Shown here: piece by piece, positions 48,522 to 58,538 of the stretch | Position numbering within the stretch: the first letter of the stretch is position 1 | Layout: each line of letters opens with the position of its first letter | Assembly: GCF_947626835.1 (NCBI RefSeq) | Contig: NZ_CANQTS010000004.1 | Location: 47,927-111,926, forward strand | Reading direction: 5' to 3' | DNA from: an uncultured Acinetobacter sp. | Lineage (GTDB): Bacteria > Pseudomonadota > Gammaproteobacteria > Pseudomonadales > Moraxellaceae | DNA: 64,000 nt | Made by a program: the position numbers and the translations under genes | The notes under the pieces: generated by a model | Seen by the model: only the letters and a program-made list of their open reading frames with translations | What the model was told of the DNA's origin: nothing | Databases searched by the model: none

Positions 48522-51113
48522 GTGACCGAAAAACTTGAGCAAAATAACGCCACAAGCCAACCACAATTACAACCCTCGCCTAAAGGATTCGTCTCTGCTT
48601 TCGATCAACAGGATATTCAAAACACCTTAAGTAGCACCCGTCTACGCTCAAGTGAACTGACGCATATTCCCAATTATGCCAAAATTCCGGCGTCAACCAA
48701 ACGCATTAAACCGCTGAATAACTTTTTAGGTCAAGATCGGGCCCGTGCTTCGGTGGAAGCCGGGATTGCTTTGCCCTATTCTGGCTACAATATTTTTGCG
48801 GTCGGTACAGCAGGTTTGGGTAAACGCACCATGGTTAAGCGTTTACTTGAACAGCATGCCAAGGACATGCCCACACCAAGTGATTGGGTCTATGTCAATA
48901 ATTTTAAACAAGCGCGCCAACCAATTGCGCTTGAACTGCCTGCTGGTCAAGGGGTGAAATTCCAAGCGCAATTACACCAAAGTTGGCAAACTATTTTAAG
49001 ACAGTTGCAACGTCGCTTTAGCACCGAAATCTATCAACAACGTCTTGACCTGATTCGTCAACAAACCGGTTTAGAACAGCAACAAGCCTTAATCGAACTG
49101 ACCAAAGAAGGTGCAGAGCTGGATTTAAAATTGGTAACTCGTGATGAAGCGCATTGTTTTGTACCGGTGAAATATCATGAGCAAAAACTCATTGAATTAA
49201 CCCAACAAGACTTGGCGCAACTGAGCAGTGATAAACAACAAGAAATTGCTGCCAACATGCGTTATATGGACAAAAAGCTCGATCGCTTAGGGTTACATTT
49301 GGGTGATTTAGAAGATGATGCGCGCGATCAAGTCCAAGTGCTCAACCGTGATATTGCTAAACAAGTGGTCATGCCACGTATGACCGCGCTTGCCAACAAA
49401 TACAAAGATGTTGTCGGGCTAAAAGAATATCTACATGATTATGGCGATGACATTATTCAACATGTAGAGCTGATTTTAGATCAAGAAGAAGATGACTTCT
49501 GCCCAAGTCATTTTAGCCGTGTCCCTGCGCGTTACCATGCCAATGTGGTGATTAGCAACAAAGCCAATGCTGGCGCCCCGGTGGTGTTTGAGGATTTTCC
49601 AACGCACTACAATTTATTGGGTCATGTAGAACAACTGACACGCCACGGCAGCATTACCACCGACTTTACCTTAATTCGCCCCGGTGCCCTGCATCGTGCC
49701 AACGGTGGCTTTTTAATGCTAGAAGCTGAGCAATTGCTTGAACAGCCCTATGCATGGCAAGGACTTAAGCGTGCATTAAAGTCAGGGCAACTTAAACTTT
49801 CATCGCTTGAGCATATGCTGACCTTAACCGGCAGTATTTCGATTGAACCGGCAGCGATTCCACTGAATATTAAAGTGGTGTTGTTGGCTGAGCCTGAAAT
49901 TTATTATCAAATTTTAGAAGTTGAGCCTGAGCTTGGCAGCGTATTTAAAATCCGTGCCGATTTTACCGACACCTTACAACGCAATGAAAGCAATGAACAA
50001 GCCTATATGCAGCTGATTGCCGATTACGTACAAAGCGATAAATTGCTGCCTTTCGATCGCTCTGCCCTTGCAGCATTGCTGACCGACTCAAGCCGTCAAG
50101 CAGAAGATCAAAGCTCGTTGTCATTGCATGCTTTAACCTTAGGTGATTTGATTCGTGAAGCGCATCATCATGCGGAGAAATCCGCCGATAAAATGGTGAC
50201 TGAGCAGCATATTAATATGGCCTTACAACACCGTCAGTATCGCTTAGGCTATTTACGTGAGTTGTACTGGGAAGATCTAACCCGTGGCACACAACTGATT
50301 GAAACCAAAGGTCATCGTTTAGGGCAAATCAATGCCTTGTCGGTGATTCATTATGCAGATGTAGAATTTGGTTTGCCTTCGCGTTTAACTGCTTCTGTAT
50401 ATCAAGGCGGCGGCGATATTTTAGATATTGAACGCAGTGTGGAATTGGGCGGTTCCTTACATGCCAAAGGCGTGTTATTGATGTCGTCTTTCTTAAAAGC
50501 CCACTTTGGTCGTGAACAGATCTTACACTTTTCAGCCGCCCTTGCTTTTGAACAAAGTTACGGTCAAGTCGATGGCGATAGCGCAACCGTTGCTGAACTG
50601 TCTGCCCTGATCTCGGCCATTAGTCAAATTCCCATTGATCAGTCATGGGCCATTACCGGCTCCATGAACCAATTGGGGCAAGTACAACCAATTGGTGGCG
50701 TGAATGCCAAAATTGAAGGCTTCTTTGATGCCTGTAAATTACAAGGTTTAACGGGCAAACAAGGCGTGATTATCCCACGTCAAAACATGCAGCATTTAAT
50801 GCTGCGTAAAGACGTGATTGAAGCGGTGAATTTAGGTCAATTCCATATTCATGCGATTGATAACATTGCCCAAGCCTTAGAAATTTTAATGGCGCGCCCT
50901 GTGGGACAACTCAATAAAAAAGGTCGCTACACTAAAGGCTCTATTTTTGCAGCAGTCATGAATCAGTTGGAATATTGGCAAGCCTTAGAAGATGGTGCCG
51001 CTTTTGAGGAAGAACCCAAGAAAAAGAAAAAAAAGAACAAGAAAAAGGTCAAAGATAAAAAAGCCAAAAATGCGGTTGAAGATGTGATTGAGCATGTCAC
51101 AGAAAGCCCATAA
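48522..51113 (+). CDS. Lon-like ATP-dependent protease (LonB-like, YcbZ group) with lysine-rich tail
   Basis: 863 residues from a GTG at 48522. An ATPase core with Walker A in VGTAGLGKRT (~residues 92-101), a large middle region including GGFLMLEAEQLLEQPYAW, and a Lon protease domain with Ser687 (DGDSATVAE) and Lys730 (GVNAKIEGF). The Ser-Lys distance of 43 is that of E. coli Lon. The very C terminus is lysine-rich (PKKKKKKNKKKVKDKKAK), a non-family extension. A terminator follows. Confidence 0.9.
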   Translation: MTEKLEQNNATSQPQLQPSPKGFVSAFDQQDIQNTLSSTRLRSSELTHIPNYAKIPASTKRIKPLNNFLGQDRARASVEAGIALPYSGYNIFAVGTAGLGKRTMVKRLLEQHAKDMPTPSDWVYVNNFKQARQPIALELPAGQGVKFQAQLHQSWQTILRQLQRRFSTEIYQQRLDLIRQQTGLEQQQALIELTKEGAELDLKLVTRDEAHCFVPVKYHEQKLIELTQQDLAQLSSDKQQEIAANMRYMDKKLDRLGLHLGDLEDDARDQVQVLNRDIAKQVVMPRMTALANKYKDVVGLKEYLHDYGDDIIQHVELILDQEEDDFCPSHFSRVPARYHANVVISNKANAGAPVVFEDFPTHYNLLGHVEQLTRHGSITTDFTLIRPGALHRANGGFLMLEAEQLLEQPYAWQGLKRALKSGQLKLSSLEHMLTLTGSISIEPAAIPLNIKVVLLAEPEIYYQILEVEPELGSVFKIRADFTDTLQRNESNEQAYMQLIADYVQSDKLLPFDRSALAALLTDSSRQAEDQSSLSLHALTLGDLIREAHHHAEKSADKMVTEQHINMALQHRQYRLGYLRELYWEDLTRGTQLIETKGHRLGQINALSVIHYADVEFGLPSRLTASVYQGGGDILDIERSVELGGSLHAKGVLLMSSFLKAHFGREQILHFSAALAFEQSYGQVDGDSATVAELSALISAISQIPIDQSWAITGSMNQLGQVQPIGGVNAKIEGFFDACKLQGLTGKQGVIIPRQNMQHLMLRKDVIEAVNLGQFHIHAIDNIAQALEILMARPVGQLNKKGRYTKGSIFAAVMNQLEYWQALEDGAAFEEEPKKKKKKNKKKVKDKKAKNAVEDVIEHVTESP

Positions 51114-51115
51114 AT

Positions 51116-51143
51116 AAAAAAAGCGCCTTCGGGCGCTTTTTTT
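51116..51143 (+). terminator. Terminator between the Lon-like gene and grxD
   Basis: The stem AAAGCGCC/GGCGCTTT (loop TTCG) is flanked by A and T runs, so it can serve both convergent genes. Confidence 0.85.
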
Positions 51144-51159
51144 ACACTCAACACAAAGC

Positions 51160-51501
51160 TTAAGCTTCAGGCGCTGGGCTATACTGTTCAACTAAAGGTT
51201 GTAACTCACCTTTTTGGAACATATCAAGAATAATATCGCTACCGCCGATTAACTCGCCATTGATCCACAATTGTGGGAAAGTCGGCCAATTAGCAATTTG
51301 CGGTAAAGTTGCACGAATGTCTTGGTTTTCTAAAATGTTTACATAAGCAAACGGACGGCCAATTTGACTGAGAGCTTCAACCGCGCGCGCAGAGAAACCA
51401 CACTGTGGAAATTGTGGTGTGCCTTTCATGTAAAGTAATACTGCATGTTTAGCAATTTGATCGCGAATTAACGCTTCAGTATCGCGTACTTGTTCAGTCA
51501 T
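51160..51501 (-). CDS. grxD: Monothiol glutaredoxin 4 (CGFS type)
   Basis: 113 residues from the ATG at 51501 (GAGGA upstream); the longer open frame carries an extra N-terminal stretch unlike glutaredoxins. The active site is Cys34-Gly-Phe-Ser37 (QFPQCGFSARA), with Lys26, the WPTFPQLWINGELIGGSDI region and the GSDI glutathione contact. It carries iron-sulfur clusters. Confidence 0.95.
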   Translation of the reverse strand: MTEQVRDTEALIRDQIAKHAVLLYMKGTPQFPQCGFSARAVEALSQIGRPFAYVNILENQDIRATLPQIANWPTFPQLWINGELIGGSDIILDMFQKGELQPLVEQYSPAPEA

Positions 51502-51696
51502 TGATAAATCCTCAACTAATCTGTGCTGCATTATACCCAAAACCGTATAAAACAGTATGACAAAAGCAATATTTCTATTTTTATTTCCAATTACACTTTC
51601 AATGTGAAACACTTTTTGCTTATATAGACCCTGTATTTTACGCCTTTTTGGCACAATACAGACTTATTTTTTTTATTCCTCAGATAAGAGTTCGTC

Positions 51697-52908
51697 ATGA
51701 ATAATTTCACCGTTGCGCCCGTACAAACTGATCAACCCTCGCATTTGATGCCGGTCTTTGGCCGCCAAAAGATCAGCTTTGTGCGAGGACAAGGTGCATA
51801 TTTATATACAGAAGATGGTACAGAGTACTTGGATGCTTTAACCGGTATTGCGGTGTGTGGGTTAGGTCATGCTCATCCTGCAATCACAGCAGCCATTGCT
51901 GAACAAGCCGCCACTTTAATTCACACCAGTAACTTATTTGAAGTGCCTTGGCAAATTGCAGCGGCACAAAAATTAGCTGAAGTTGCCGGTATGGAAGAAG
52001 TGTTCTTCTCAAACAGTGGTGCAGAATCAAATGAAGGCGCAATTAAAATTGCACGTAAATTTGGTCATATGCAAGGCATTAGCACACCAAAAATTATTGT
52101 CGCGGATCACTCGTTCCATGGTCGTACCATGGCGACCCTATCCGCTACAGGCAATAAAAAAGTGCAAGAGGGCTTTGGCCCGCTTGTTGAAGGCTTTATC
52201 TGTGTACCGTTTGGTGATGTAGAGGCGATTGAAGAAGCGGCCATCAATCATCCTGATATTGTGGCAATTTTGGTTGAGCCCATTCAAGGTGAAGGTGGCG
52301 TCAATACCGCACCACAAGGCTTTAGCTACTTAGAAGACATCCGTCGTATCTGCAACCAACACAACTGGTTAATGATGCTTGATGAAGTGCAAACCGGTAA
52401 TGGTCGTACTGGTCAATTCTTTGCCTACCAACACACCAACATTGTACCCGATGTACTGACCACGGCTAAAGGCCTAGGCAATGGCTTCCCGATTGGCGCT
52501 GTCATGACCCAAGGTCGTGGTGTGGGTGTGCTCACCGCAGGTAACCATGGTTCAACCTATAGTGGTACAGCATTAGGTTCACGTGTAGTGTACACCGTGA
52601 TTGACACTTTGCAAAAAGAAAACTTAGTTGAAAATGCAGCACAGCAAGGCGCTTATATTGTGAATCAATTACGTGCACAACTTGCCGATCAAAACGTGAC
52701 TGTACGTGGTTTTGGTTTAATGATTGGTATTGAGTTACCAAAAGCTTGCGCTGAATTGGTCGATGTAGCACGCGATGAGCATCATATGATCATTAACGTG
52801 ACGGCAGGCAATGTGGTACGTTTATTACCAACGTTAAACATTAGCCAAGCCCAAGCGGATCAACTCATTGAACGCTTAGTGAGCATGATTAAAAAATTCT
52901 TAGCTTAA
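51697..52908 (+). CDS. argD: Acetylornithine/ornithine-type aminotransferase
   Basis: 403 residues of the class III aminotransferase family. Core features are SNSGAESNEGAIKIARKFG (PLP phosphate), SFHGRTMATLSATGN, MLDEVQTGNGRTG and the catalytic lysine in TTAKGLGNGFPIGAV. It is the size and pattern of ArgD. Its product could act in arginine biosynthesis or in arginine/lysine metabolism, since ArgD and related enzymes share substrates. A terminator follows. Confidence 0.88.
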   Translation: MNNFTVAPVQTDQPSHLMPVFGRQKISFVRGQGAYLYTEDGTEYLDALTGIAVCGLGHAHPAITAAIAEQAATLIHTSNLFEVPWQIAAAQKLAEVAGMEEVFFSNSGAESNEGAIKIARKFGHMQGISTPKIIVADHSFHGRTMATLSATGNKKVQEGFGPLVEGFICVPFGDVEAIEEAAINHPDIVAILVEPIQGEGGVNTAPQGFSYLEDIRRICNQHNWLMMLDEVQTGNGRTGQFFAYQHTNIVPDVLTTAKGLGNGFPIGAVMTQGRGVGVLTAGNHGSTYSGTALGSRVVYTVIDTLQKENLVENAAQQGAYIVNQLRAQLADQNVTVRGFGLMIGIELPKACAELVDVARDEHHMIINVTAGNVVRLLPTLNISQAQADQLIERLVSMIKKFLA

Positions 52909-52919
52909 ATACCCAAGAT

Positions 52920-52948
52920 AAAAAAAGCCGCAATCTGCGGCTTTTTTA
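52920..52948 (+). terminator. Bidirectional terminator after argD
   Basis: The stem AAAAAGCCGCA/TGCGGCTTTTT has loop ATC and a T run. The minus-strand LysR-type gene ends a few nt away. Confidence 0.8.
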
Positions 52949-52964
52949 TTTGCGAACTTTGATT

Positions 52965-53894
52965 TTAAGACGCTTCTTGGTAAACACGCCCTGCTGCCAT
53001 TTGGCAAAAGTATTGTTTTAAGGCATCTAGGCAACGATCCACTTTCATTGGCGATTGTTCGTGCTTTAAAGTCACTGCATAAAGATTTAAAGGCGGCAGT
53101 TTCCACTCGGGGAGTACTTCTACCAACGCCCCACTCACTAAATCTTTTTGTACATCTAAATAAAATACCCGAGCAATACCATGACCGTGTAAGCATAAAG
53201 CACGCGCCACGGCGGCACTGTTACTGCTTAAGCGATTATGCATACTCAAATTGAGCTGCTCTGCTTTGCTCACATGGGTAAAATTCAGTTCGTGCTGATT
53301 TTTAAATGTATTGACCAACAATAAATCATGTTGTTGTAAATCTTCTGGACGAGATACCGGATTATTTTGATTTAAATAGCTCGGCGATGCCACCAAAATT
53401 TGTTCTGCCCGTAACAATGGCTGTACGCAAAATTGCGTATCGTCTATTTCTGTGGCCACACGTAAAGCAATATCGATGCGACCATCAATTAAGTCAATGT
53501 TGTCATTATCAGTTTCAAAATGCACCGCCAAACCACGATGTGCCTGCATCCAATGCGACAATGCCGGCACTGCATGTTGTGCTGCAAGCTCTGGTGTGGC
53601 TGAAATACGCAATTCACCAATCAAATCATCACGTAACTCATTAATGCGGACTTTACCGCGCTCTGCAGCAGCAAGCATCTCTTGGCAGCTATAAAAAAAG
53701 GCTTGTCCGGCCTCAGTCAAACTCAATTTACGTGTTGAACGATGCAGTAAAGTTACTTCCATCTCGTGTTCTAGCGAACGAATTTGCTGGCTCACCGCAC
53801 TGGTCGTGATTCCAAGTTCACGTGCAGCACCGCTAAATGAGCTTTTTTCAACCACACAAGCAAATACTCCCATTGCTCGAAGTTGATCTAACAT
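52965..53894 (-). CDS. LysR-type transcriptional regulator
   Basis: 309 residues from the ATG at 53894, with GAGGG upstream. The N-terminal winged helix-turn-helix (MLDQLRAMGVFACVVEKSSFSGAARELGITTSAVSQQIRSLE) is classical. The rest is a periplasmic-binding-type inducer domain. No direct target is suggested by the neighbours: it is convergent with argD and divergent to none. Confidence 0.95.
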   Translation of the reverse strand: MLDQLRAMGVFACVVEKSSFSGAARELGITTSAVSQQIRSLEHEMEVTLLHRSTRKLSLTEAGQAFFYSCQEMLAAAERGKVRINELRDDLIGELRISATPELAAQHAVPALSHWMQAHRGLAVHFETDNDNIDLIDGRIDIALRVATEIDDTQFCVQPLLRAEQILVASPSYLNQNNPVSRPEDLQQHDLLLVNTFKNQHELNFTHVSKAEQLNLSMHNRLSSNSAAVARALCLHGHGIARVFYLDVQKDLVSGALVEVLPEWKLPPLNLYAVTLKHEQSPMKVDRCLDALKQYFCQMAAGRVYQEAS

Positions 53895-53994
53895 AAATTT
53901 CCCTCTGAACTTATGAGTGCCTTTAACAAAAAAAAATTGATAAAAGCAACTCATTGTATTATACGGTGAAATTTAGGCTTTGTATCCGTTAAAT

Positions 53995-54819
53995 TTAATC
54001 AATTGGTATAACAATACTTGGATTAATGGGTTTTCCGTCTAAACGCACCTGAAATTCAAGCATGGTTTGCGTAGTACCACTGTTGCCCATTTCGGCAATT
54101 TTTTGCCCACCTGTCACTTGCTGCCCACTACTCACCAACAGCTTACTGTTATGCGCATATGCGGTGATATAGCCATCGACATGCTTCACCAACACCAATT
54201 GACCATACTCTTTTAAACCATCAGCAGCATAAATTACCTGACCTTGTGCCGCAGCCAACACTGGATCACCTATTTTACCCCCAAAGCGCACACCCTTAAC
54301 ATCTTTGGCCGCATCAAAACCTTGTAAGACAGGACCTTGGCTTGGGCGTACCCAACGCAAATTTTGTGATGCAGTTGCGCTAGCCACTGGCGCTTTTGGC
54401 GTGACCACTGGCGTGGTGGTTGCGGGTTTAGGGGTTTGAGTCACCGTGGTGCTTGGCAAGGCAATACTTTGACGTTGAATAGGCGCAGTTTGTGTGATGG
54501 GCTGTGTACTAATGCTACGTTTAGCACCGGTATTTTTTAAACGCAGTGATTGGCCTACAAAGATTCGGTACGGCGCAGCAATGTCATTGATATCAGCAAT
54601 ACTTTGATAATTTAAGCCATAGCGTGCTGCAATCCCACTTAAGGTATCACCTGAACGGACCGTATAAAAATCAGGGGCTACAGCATAACGCGCACTATGA
54701 TTAACTTGCGGCTTTGACGCACATCCCGTCATCCCTATAACTGCCAGCAAGGCTGCAGATAAAAAAACCGATTTAAACACCGTATTGGGCGTGTTGTGCA
54801 CCATATGTAGGATGGACAT
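53995..54819 (-). CDS. nlpD: LysM-M23 peptidase-like lipoprotein (NlpD/EnvC-like)
   Basis: 274 residues from the ATG at 54819 (GGAGAG upstream; an in-frame TTG lies further out). It has a lipoprotein signal (VIGMTGCAS), a LysM domain (YTVRSGDTLSGIAARYGLNYQSIADIN), a Thr/Pro-rich linker, and an M23-type C-terminal domain (GVRFGGKIGDPVLAAAQGQVIYA, then AYAHNSKLLVSSGQQV) in which HxH-type zinc residues are incomplete, as in NlpD. It probably activates an amidase at division. It follows surE, as in many gammaproteobacteria. Confidence 0.88.
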   Translation of the reverse strand: MSILHMVHNTPNTVFKSVFLSAALLAVIGMTGCASKPQVNHSARYAVAPDFYTVRSGDTLSGIAARYGLNYQSIADINDIAAPYRIFVGQSLRLKNTGAKRSISTQPITQTAPIQRQSIALPSTTVTQTPKPATTTPVVTPKAPVASATASQNLRWVRPSQGPVLQGFDAAKDVKGVRFGGKIGDPVLAAAQGQVIYAADGLKEYGQLVLVKHVDGYITAYAHNSKLLVSSGQQVTGGQKIAEMGNSGTTQTMLEFQVRLDGKPINPSIVIPID

Positions 54820-54923
54820 CAATAAAACTCTCCACAAAGTAAATTAAGTTACAACCACGCAGACTAACAAAATTAAAAGCTGTAAATCTTCAGTTCTTTC
54901 TTTTTATCACAAAGTTATAACAT

Positions 54924-55703
54924 TCACGCTAAATCTGCGCAAAATTGCTGGTATAAGTCAGGTAAAACTGCATAGTTAGTCGCATCCATTTGAATTGGGG
55001 TGATGCTGACATAACCTTGTTGCACCGCTGCAAAATCTGAACCAATTTCACCTAAACCCATTTTGGCCTCAGTCACCGCCTCACCCGATAAACCAATCCA
55101 AAATACGTGACGACCGCGTGGATCAACTTGACTAGTGATAGGTTTAGATAAATGTTTACGTCCTTGATAGGTAATTTTTTGTCCTTTGAGCTTGGCAACA
55201 TCGGGAATATTGATATTTAAAATATGGCGTGGTGGTAGCTCAGGCATACCTTTGGCAATAAAATCATGCACCCAGGTTGCCGCCACTTGATAATCTTGTG
55301 GACTTAAATAACCCCGTACATTGGCTCCCGCTAAGGATACTGCAATTGCCGGTTGTTTCATTAAACGCCCTTCAAAAGCTGCACCCACCGTGCCTGAGTA
55401 CAACACGTCATCGCCTAAGTTGGCACCACTATTAATCCCACTGACCACTAAATCAAATTCAAAATCAAATAAGCCATTCATAGACAAATAGACACAATCA
55501 GCAGGCGTTCCATTGATGGCCCATATATCAGGGGAAATTTCAACCGGACGTAAAGGACGATCTAAGGTCAGTGCCGATGAATAACCACTACGTTCCGCTT
55601 CAGGTGCCACCACCACCACACGACCTAAAGGCTTTAATGCTTGTGCCAAAGCTTGAATGCCCGGTGCAAATACGCCATCGTCATTGGCAATCAAAATATT
55701 CAT
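54924..55703 (-). CDS. surE: 5'/3'-nucleotidase SurE
   Basis: 259 residues from the ATG at 55703 (AAAGGA upstream). The N-terminal [16 protein letters not shown] holds the metal-binding Asn-Asp-Asp, followed by [19 protein letters not shown] and [29 protein letters not shown], all classical SurE. It removes phosphate from nucleoside monophosphates. It stands upstream of the nlpD-like gene with a 104-nt gap. Confidence 0.97.
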   Translation of the reverse strand: MNILIANDDGVFAPGIQALAQALKPLGRVVVVAPEAERSGYSSALTLDRPLRPVEISPDIWAINGTPADCVYLSMNGLFDFEFDLVVSGINSGANLGDDVLYSGTVGAAFEGRLMKQPAIAVSLAGANVRGYLSPQDYQVAATWVHDFIAKGMPELPPRHILNINIPDVAKLKGQKITYQGRKHLSKPITSQVDPRGRHVFWIGLSGEAVTEAKMGLGEIGSDFAAVQQGYVSITPIQMDATNYAVLPDLYQQFCADLA

Positions 55704-56030
55704 ATTGTGATCCTTTCTACTCAAATACTGTTTGGCTTATTCTAAAGCGCATTGCCTTTTTCTCAATCTAAAACACCCACACAATGTTTAATTTTTAGTT
55801 ATTTTTATTACGCTACAGCCTAATTTTTTAGTCACTCAATCATATCTCTATCAGTTAAAAAGTCCGTTATTGTATTTTAAGCTCAGTCATCTATGCCCAT
55901 TTTAAGACAATCTCACAAAATGCGAACAATATGTTGAGTCTGACTGGCTTTGCCCCATAGCAGTTGTGTGTCGTTTGTCCTAGAATGCTAGGCTCATTGT
56001 GCTCACCTCATGATATTGGAACCCTCTAGA
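55704..56030. other. Intergenic region between surE and the carboxypeptidase gene
   Basis: These 327 nt hold no gene that I can support. They must contain the promoters for the two divergent genes. A short inverted repeat CCTAG-AATG-CTAGG lies at 55979-55992, just before the dac gene. No clear -35/-10 pair is claimed. Confidence 0.6.
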
Positions 56031-57179
56031 ATGACCCGTAAAAGTGCCCTTGCTGCATTCTTGCTCTTGCCTAGTTTTTCATATGCAGCAACTGTGTTAT
56101 CAGCACCACCAGAACTCAATAACAAATCTTATGTTTTGATGGACTATGAAACAGGTCAAATCCTTGCTTCAAAAAACGAAAATGAAAAATTAGCACCCGC
56201 ATCAATGACCAAAATGATGACCAGTTTCATCATCGAACAAAAATTATTGAAAGGCGAACTCACCGAAGACGAAAAAGTTCGTATGAACGAGTCGGCATGG
56301 TGCCGTGGTAGCAGTACTGAATCATGTATGTATGTGCCGCTCAATGGCACGGCGACGGTACTTGAAATGCTGCGCGGTATTATTGTGCAATCAGGCAATG
56401 ATGCCTCTAAAGCCATGGCTGAACATATTGCCGGTAATGAAGGCACCTTCGTACATATGATGAACGAAGAAGCCAAGCGTATTGGCATGAGCAATACTCA
56501 GTTTATGAACTCGACGGGTATGCCAGCCGAGGGGCATTTTTCCACCGCCAAAGATATGGCGACTTTAGCCCAACACATCATTCATGACAGTTCAAAATAT
56601 TATCCAATTTATTCTGAAAAAGAATTCACCTTTAATGGCATTAAGCAAGGTAACCGTAATGCCTTGCTCTATACCGACCCAAGTGTTGATGGTTTAAAAA
56701 CAGGTCATACTGAAGAAGCGGGTTACTGCTTAACCACATCTTCTAAACGTGGTCCAATGCGTTTAATTTCGGTGATTTTTGGTGCACCGAACATACAGCA
56801 ACGTGCCACACAAACCCGTGATTTGTTGGCGTGGGGCTATGCCAACTTTGAAACTGTGAAAGTACAGCCTGCCAATCAAGTTTTAGCCAAAGCCAAAGTC
56901 TGGTACGGCCAAACCAATGATGTAGAGATTGGCTTAGCCGAAAACTTTAATGTCACCATGCCAAAAGGTCAGGCCAACGCGATTAAAACCCAGTTGGTGG
57001 TACAACCCAAACTCACCGCACCTTTAACGCAAGGTCAAGTGGTTGGTAAATATGTCGCATCCTTAGATGGTAAAGTGATTGCAGAAAAACCACTGGTTGC
57101 GCTTAAACCAGTTGAAGAAGCAGGCTTCTTTGCACGCATGCTCGATCACATTAAACAATTTTTTAGTAACTTGTTTTAA
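56031..57179 (+). CDS. D-alanyl-D-alanine carboxypeptidase (PBP5/6 family)
   Basis: 382 residues from the ATG at 56031. It has a signal peptide (LAAFLLLPSFSYAA) and the penicillin-binding motifs Ser58-Met-Thr-Lys61, Ser121-Gly-Asn123 and Lys223-Thr-Gly225, then a C-terminal beta domain and an amphipathic tail (ARMLDHIKQFFSNLF) as membrane anchor. It trims the peptidoglycan stem peptide. It could be called dacC; the class A/C choice is not resolved. Confidence 0.95.
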   Translation: MTRKSALAAFLLLPSFSYAATVLSAPPELNNKSYVLMDYETGQILASKNENEKLAPASMTKMMTSFIIEQKLLKGELTEDEKVRMNESAWCRGSSTESCMYVPLNGTATVLEMLRGIIVQSGNDASKAMAEHIAGNEGTFVHMMNEEAKRIGMSNTQFMNSTGMPAEGHFSTAKDMATLAQHIIHDSSKYYPIYSEKEFTFNGIKQGNRNALLYTDPSVDGLKTGHTEEAGYCLTTSSKRGPMRLISVIFGAPNIQQRATQTRDLLAWGYANFETVKVQPANQVLAKAKVWYGQTNDVEIGLAENFNVTMPKGQANAIKTQLVVQPKLTAPLTQGQVVGKYVASLDGKVIAEKPLVALKPVEEAGFFARMLDHIKQFFSNLF

Positions 57180-57196
57180 TTAAAACACGCTACATT

Positions 57197-57225
57197 AAGC
57201 ATGCTCTTGAGCATGCTTTTTTTAT
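57197..57225 (+). terminator. Terminator after the carboxypeptidase gene
   Basis: AGCATGCTC/GAGCATGCT stem with a TTTTTTT run on the plus strand. Confidence 0.85.
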
Positions 57226-57254
57226 TTTACACAAGCTACTTTAAGGAAAAATCG

Positions 57255-57794
57255 ATGGCTGTTTCTGTTCGCCCCTATTTAAATGTTTACCCGCAAGTTG
57301 CACCCAATTGCTACATAGACCCTATGTCTGTGGTGATTGGTGATGTACATTTAGCCGAGCATGTTTCGGTTTGGCCATTTGCCTGTATCCGTGGCGATGT
57401 TAATCATATTCGAATTGGTAAAAACTCGAATGTACAAGATCATGCCATGCTGCATGTGAGCCATAAAACAGCGACTAAACCACAAGGTTCACCTTTGATT
57501 ATTGGTGAAGATGTCACCATTGGGCATCATGTGACTTTACATGGTTGTACCATTGGCAATCGGGTATTGGTGGGCATTAACACAGTGGTGCTCGATGACG
57601 TGGTGATTGAAGATGAGGTAATGATTGGGGCTGGATCTCTAGTGCCACCGGGTAAACGCTTAGAAAGCGGTTATTTATATATGGGCAGTCCGGTGAAAAA
57701 AGTGCGTGAATTGACCGAAAAAGAACGCGCCTTTTTACCCTATTCAGCACAAAACTATGTCAAAGTGTCACGCGATTATTTAGAACAAAATTAA
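57255..57794 (+). CDS. Gamma-class carbonic anhydrase-like protein (YrdA-like)
   Basis: 179 residues from the ATG at 57255 (TAAGGAAAA upstream). The hexapeptide-repeat left-handed helix (IGDVHLAEHVSVWPFACIRGDVNHIRIGKNSNVQDHAML, IGEDVTIGHHVTLHGCTIGNRVLVG) carries the metal histidines (HVSH and TIGHHVTLHGC) of the YrdA group. It may bind zinc or iron and act as a small-molecule acyltransferase-like or carbonic anhydrase-like protein. A single gene here. Confidence 0.93.
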   Translation: MAVSVRPYLNVYPQVAPNCYIDPMSVVIGDVHLAEHVSVWPFACIRGDVNHIRIGKNSNVQDHAMLHVSHKTATKPQGSPLIIGEDVTIGHHVTLHGCTIGNRVLVGINTVVLDDVVIEDEVMIGAGSLVPPGKRLESGYLYMGSPVKKVRELTEKERAFLPYSAQNYVKVSRDYLEQN

Positions 57795-57803
57795 GTAATT
57801 GTT

Positions 57804-57830
57804 GCTGAGTGCTGAAGCACTCAGCTTGGC
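57804..57830 (+). terminator. Hairpin after the gamma-CA gene
   Basis: The stem GCTGAGTGC/GCACTCAGC with loop TGAA is strong but the following T run is short (TTGG), so it may be a partial terminator. Confidence 0.55.
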
Positions 57831-58048
57831 ATATTATAAAAACGCTAAAATTCGCCTTAGTTCTTTCCTGAACGCTAAAAATGTTACGCTTTTAGATCAT
57901 ATCATTGCTTTTAAATTAAATATTAACAGCCACTTATTTTGACCTATTTTCATCAAAAATCAGCCATCTAAGCAACAAATCAGAGCTGAGCATAGCCAAC
58001 TTCATAGAAATTGCGTAGAATATGCGTTTTATTCCATGGTGCTTTGCG

Positions 58049-58534
58049 ATGACTGCTTGGACTGCGCATGTGACTGTTGCCACCGTTATTGAACAAGACG
58101 GCAAATTTTTGTTTGTTGAAGAACAGACTGAAGGCGTTACGCATAGCGTATTTAACCAACCCGCAGGCCACGTTGAAGCAGGCGAAACCATTATTGACGC
58201 CGCGATCCGTGAAACCATGGAAGAAACCGGTTATCGTATCGAGATTGAATCGTTACTGGGCATCTATACCTATACCCCACCTTTATTTCCTGATCGTACT
58301 TATTATCGTTTTTGTTTTATTGGCAAAGTTCTTGAGCATATTCCAAACGCTCAACTCGATACAGGCATTATAGGTGCTGTTTGGATGAGCTTAGATGAAC
58401 TGTTGGAAACGGCACGCGCACGTAGCCCACTGGTGATTAAAGCTCTGCAAGATGCCCAAGCCGCCAAGCGTTATCCTTTATCGCTCATTGATGAGCACCA
58501 AAATTCTCCTTTAATTTCAAATTTGGATGCCTAG
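58049..58534 (+). CDS. nudJ: NUDIX hydrolase (NudJ-like)
   Basis: 161 residues from the ATG at 58049; the frame opens 27 nt upstream at another ATG. The Nudix box ([23 protein letters not shown]) is exact. It matches NudJ, a phosphatase on nucleoside and thiamine pyrophosphates, and the position just before mnmA is that of E. coli nudJ. Its stop overlaps the start of mnmA if the upstream ATG is used. Confidence 0.9.
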   Translation: MTAWTAHVTVATVIEQDGKFLFVEEQTEGVTHSVFNQPAGHVEAGETIIDAAIRETMEETGYRIEIESLLGIYTYTPPLFPDRTYYRFCFIGKVLEHIPNAQLDTGIIGAVWMSLDELLETARARSPLVIKALQDAQAAKRYPLSLIDEHQNSPLISNLDA

Positions 58535-58538
58535 TCCT

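Noticed and set aside
50985..51191. Small frames on the minus strand over the Lon-like gene end
   Set aside because: Phe-rich artefact of the lysine-codon run on the other strand.
55979..55992. CCTAG-AATG-CTAGG inverted repeat as an operator, similar to the sequence CCTAGAATGCTAAGC beside the tRNA-Val gene (near 31918)
   Set aside because: The resemblance is short, one copy overlaps the tRNA 5' end, and no common regulator is apparent; treated as chance.
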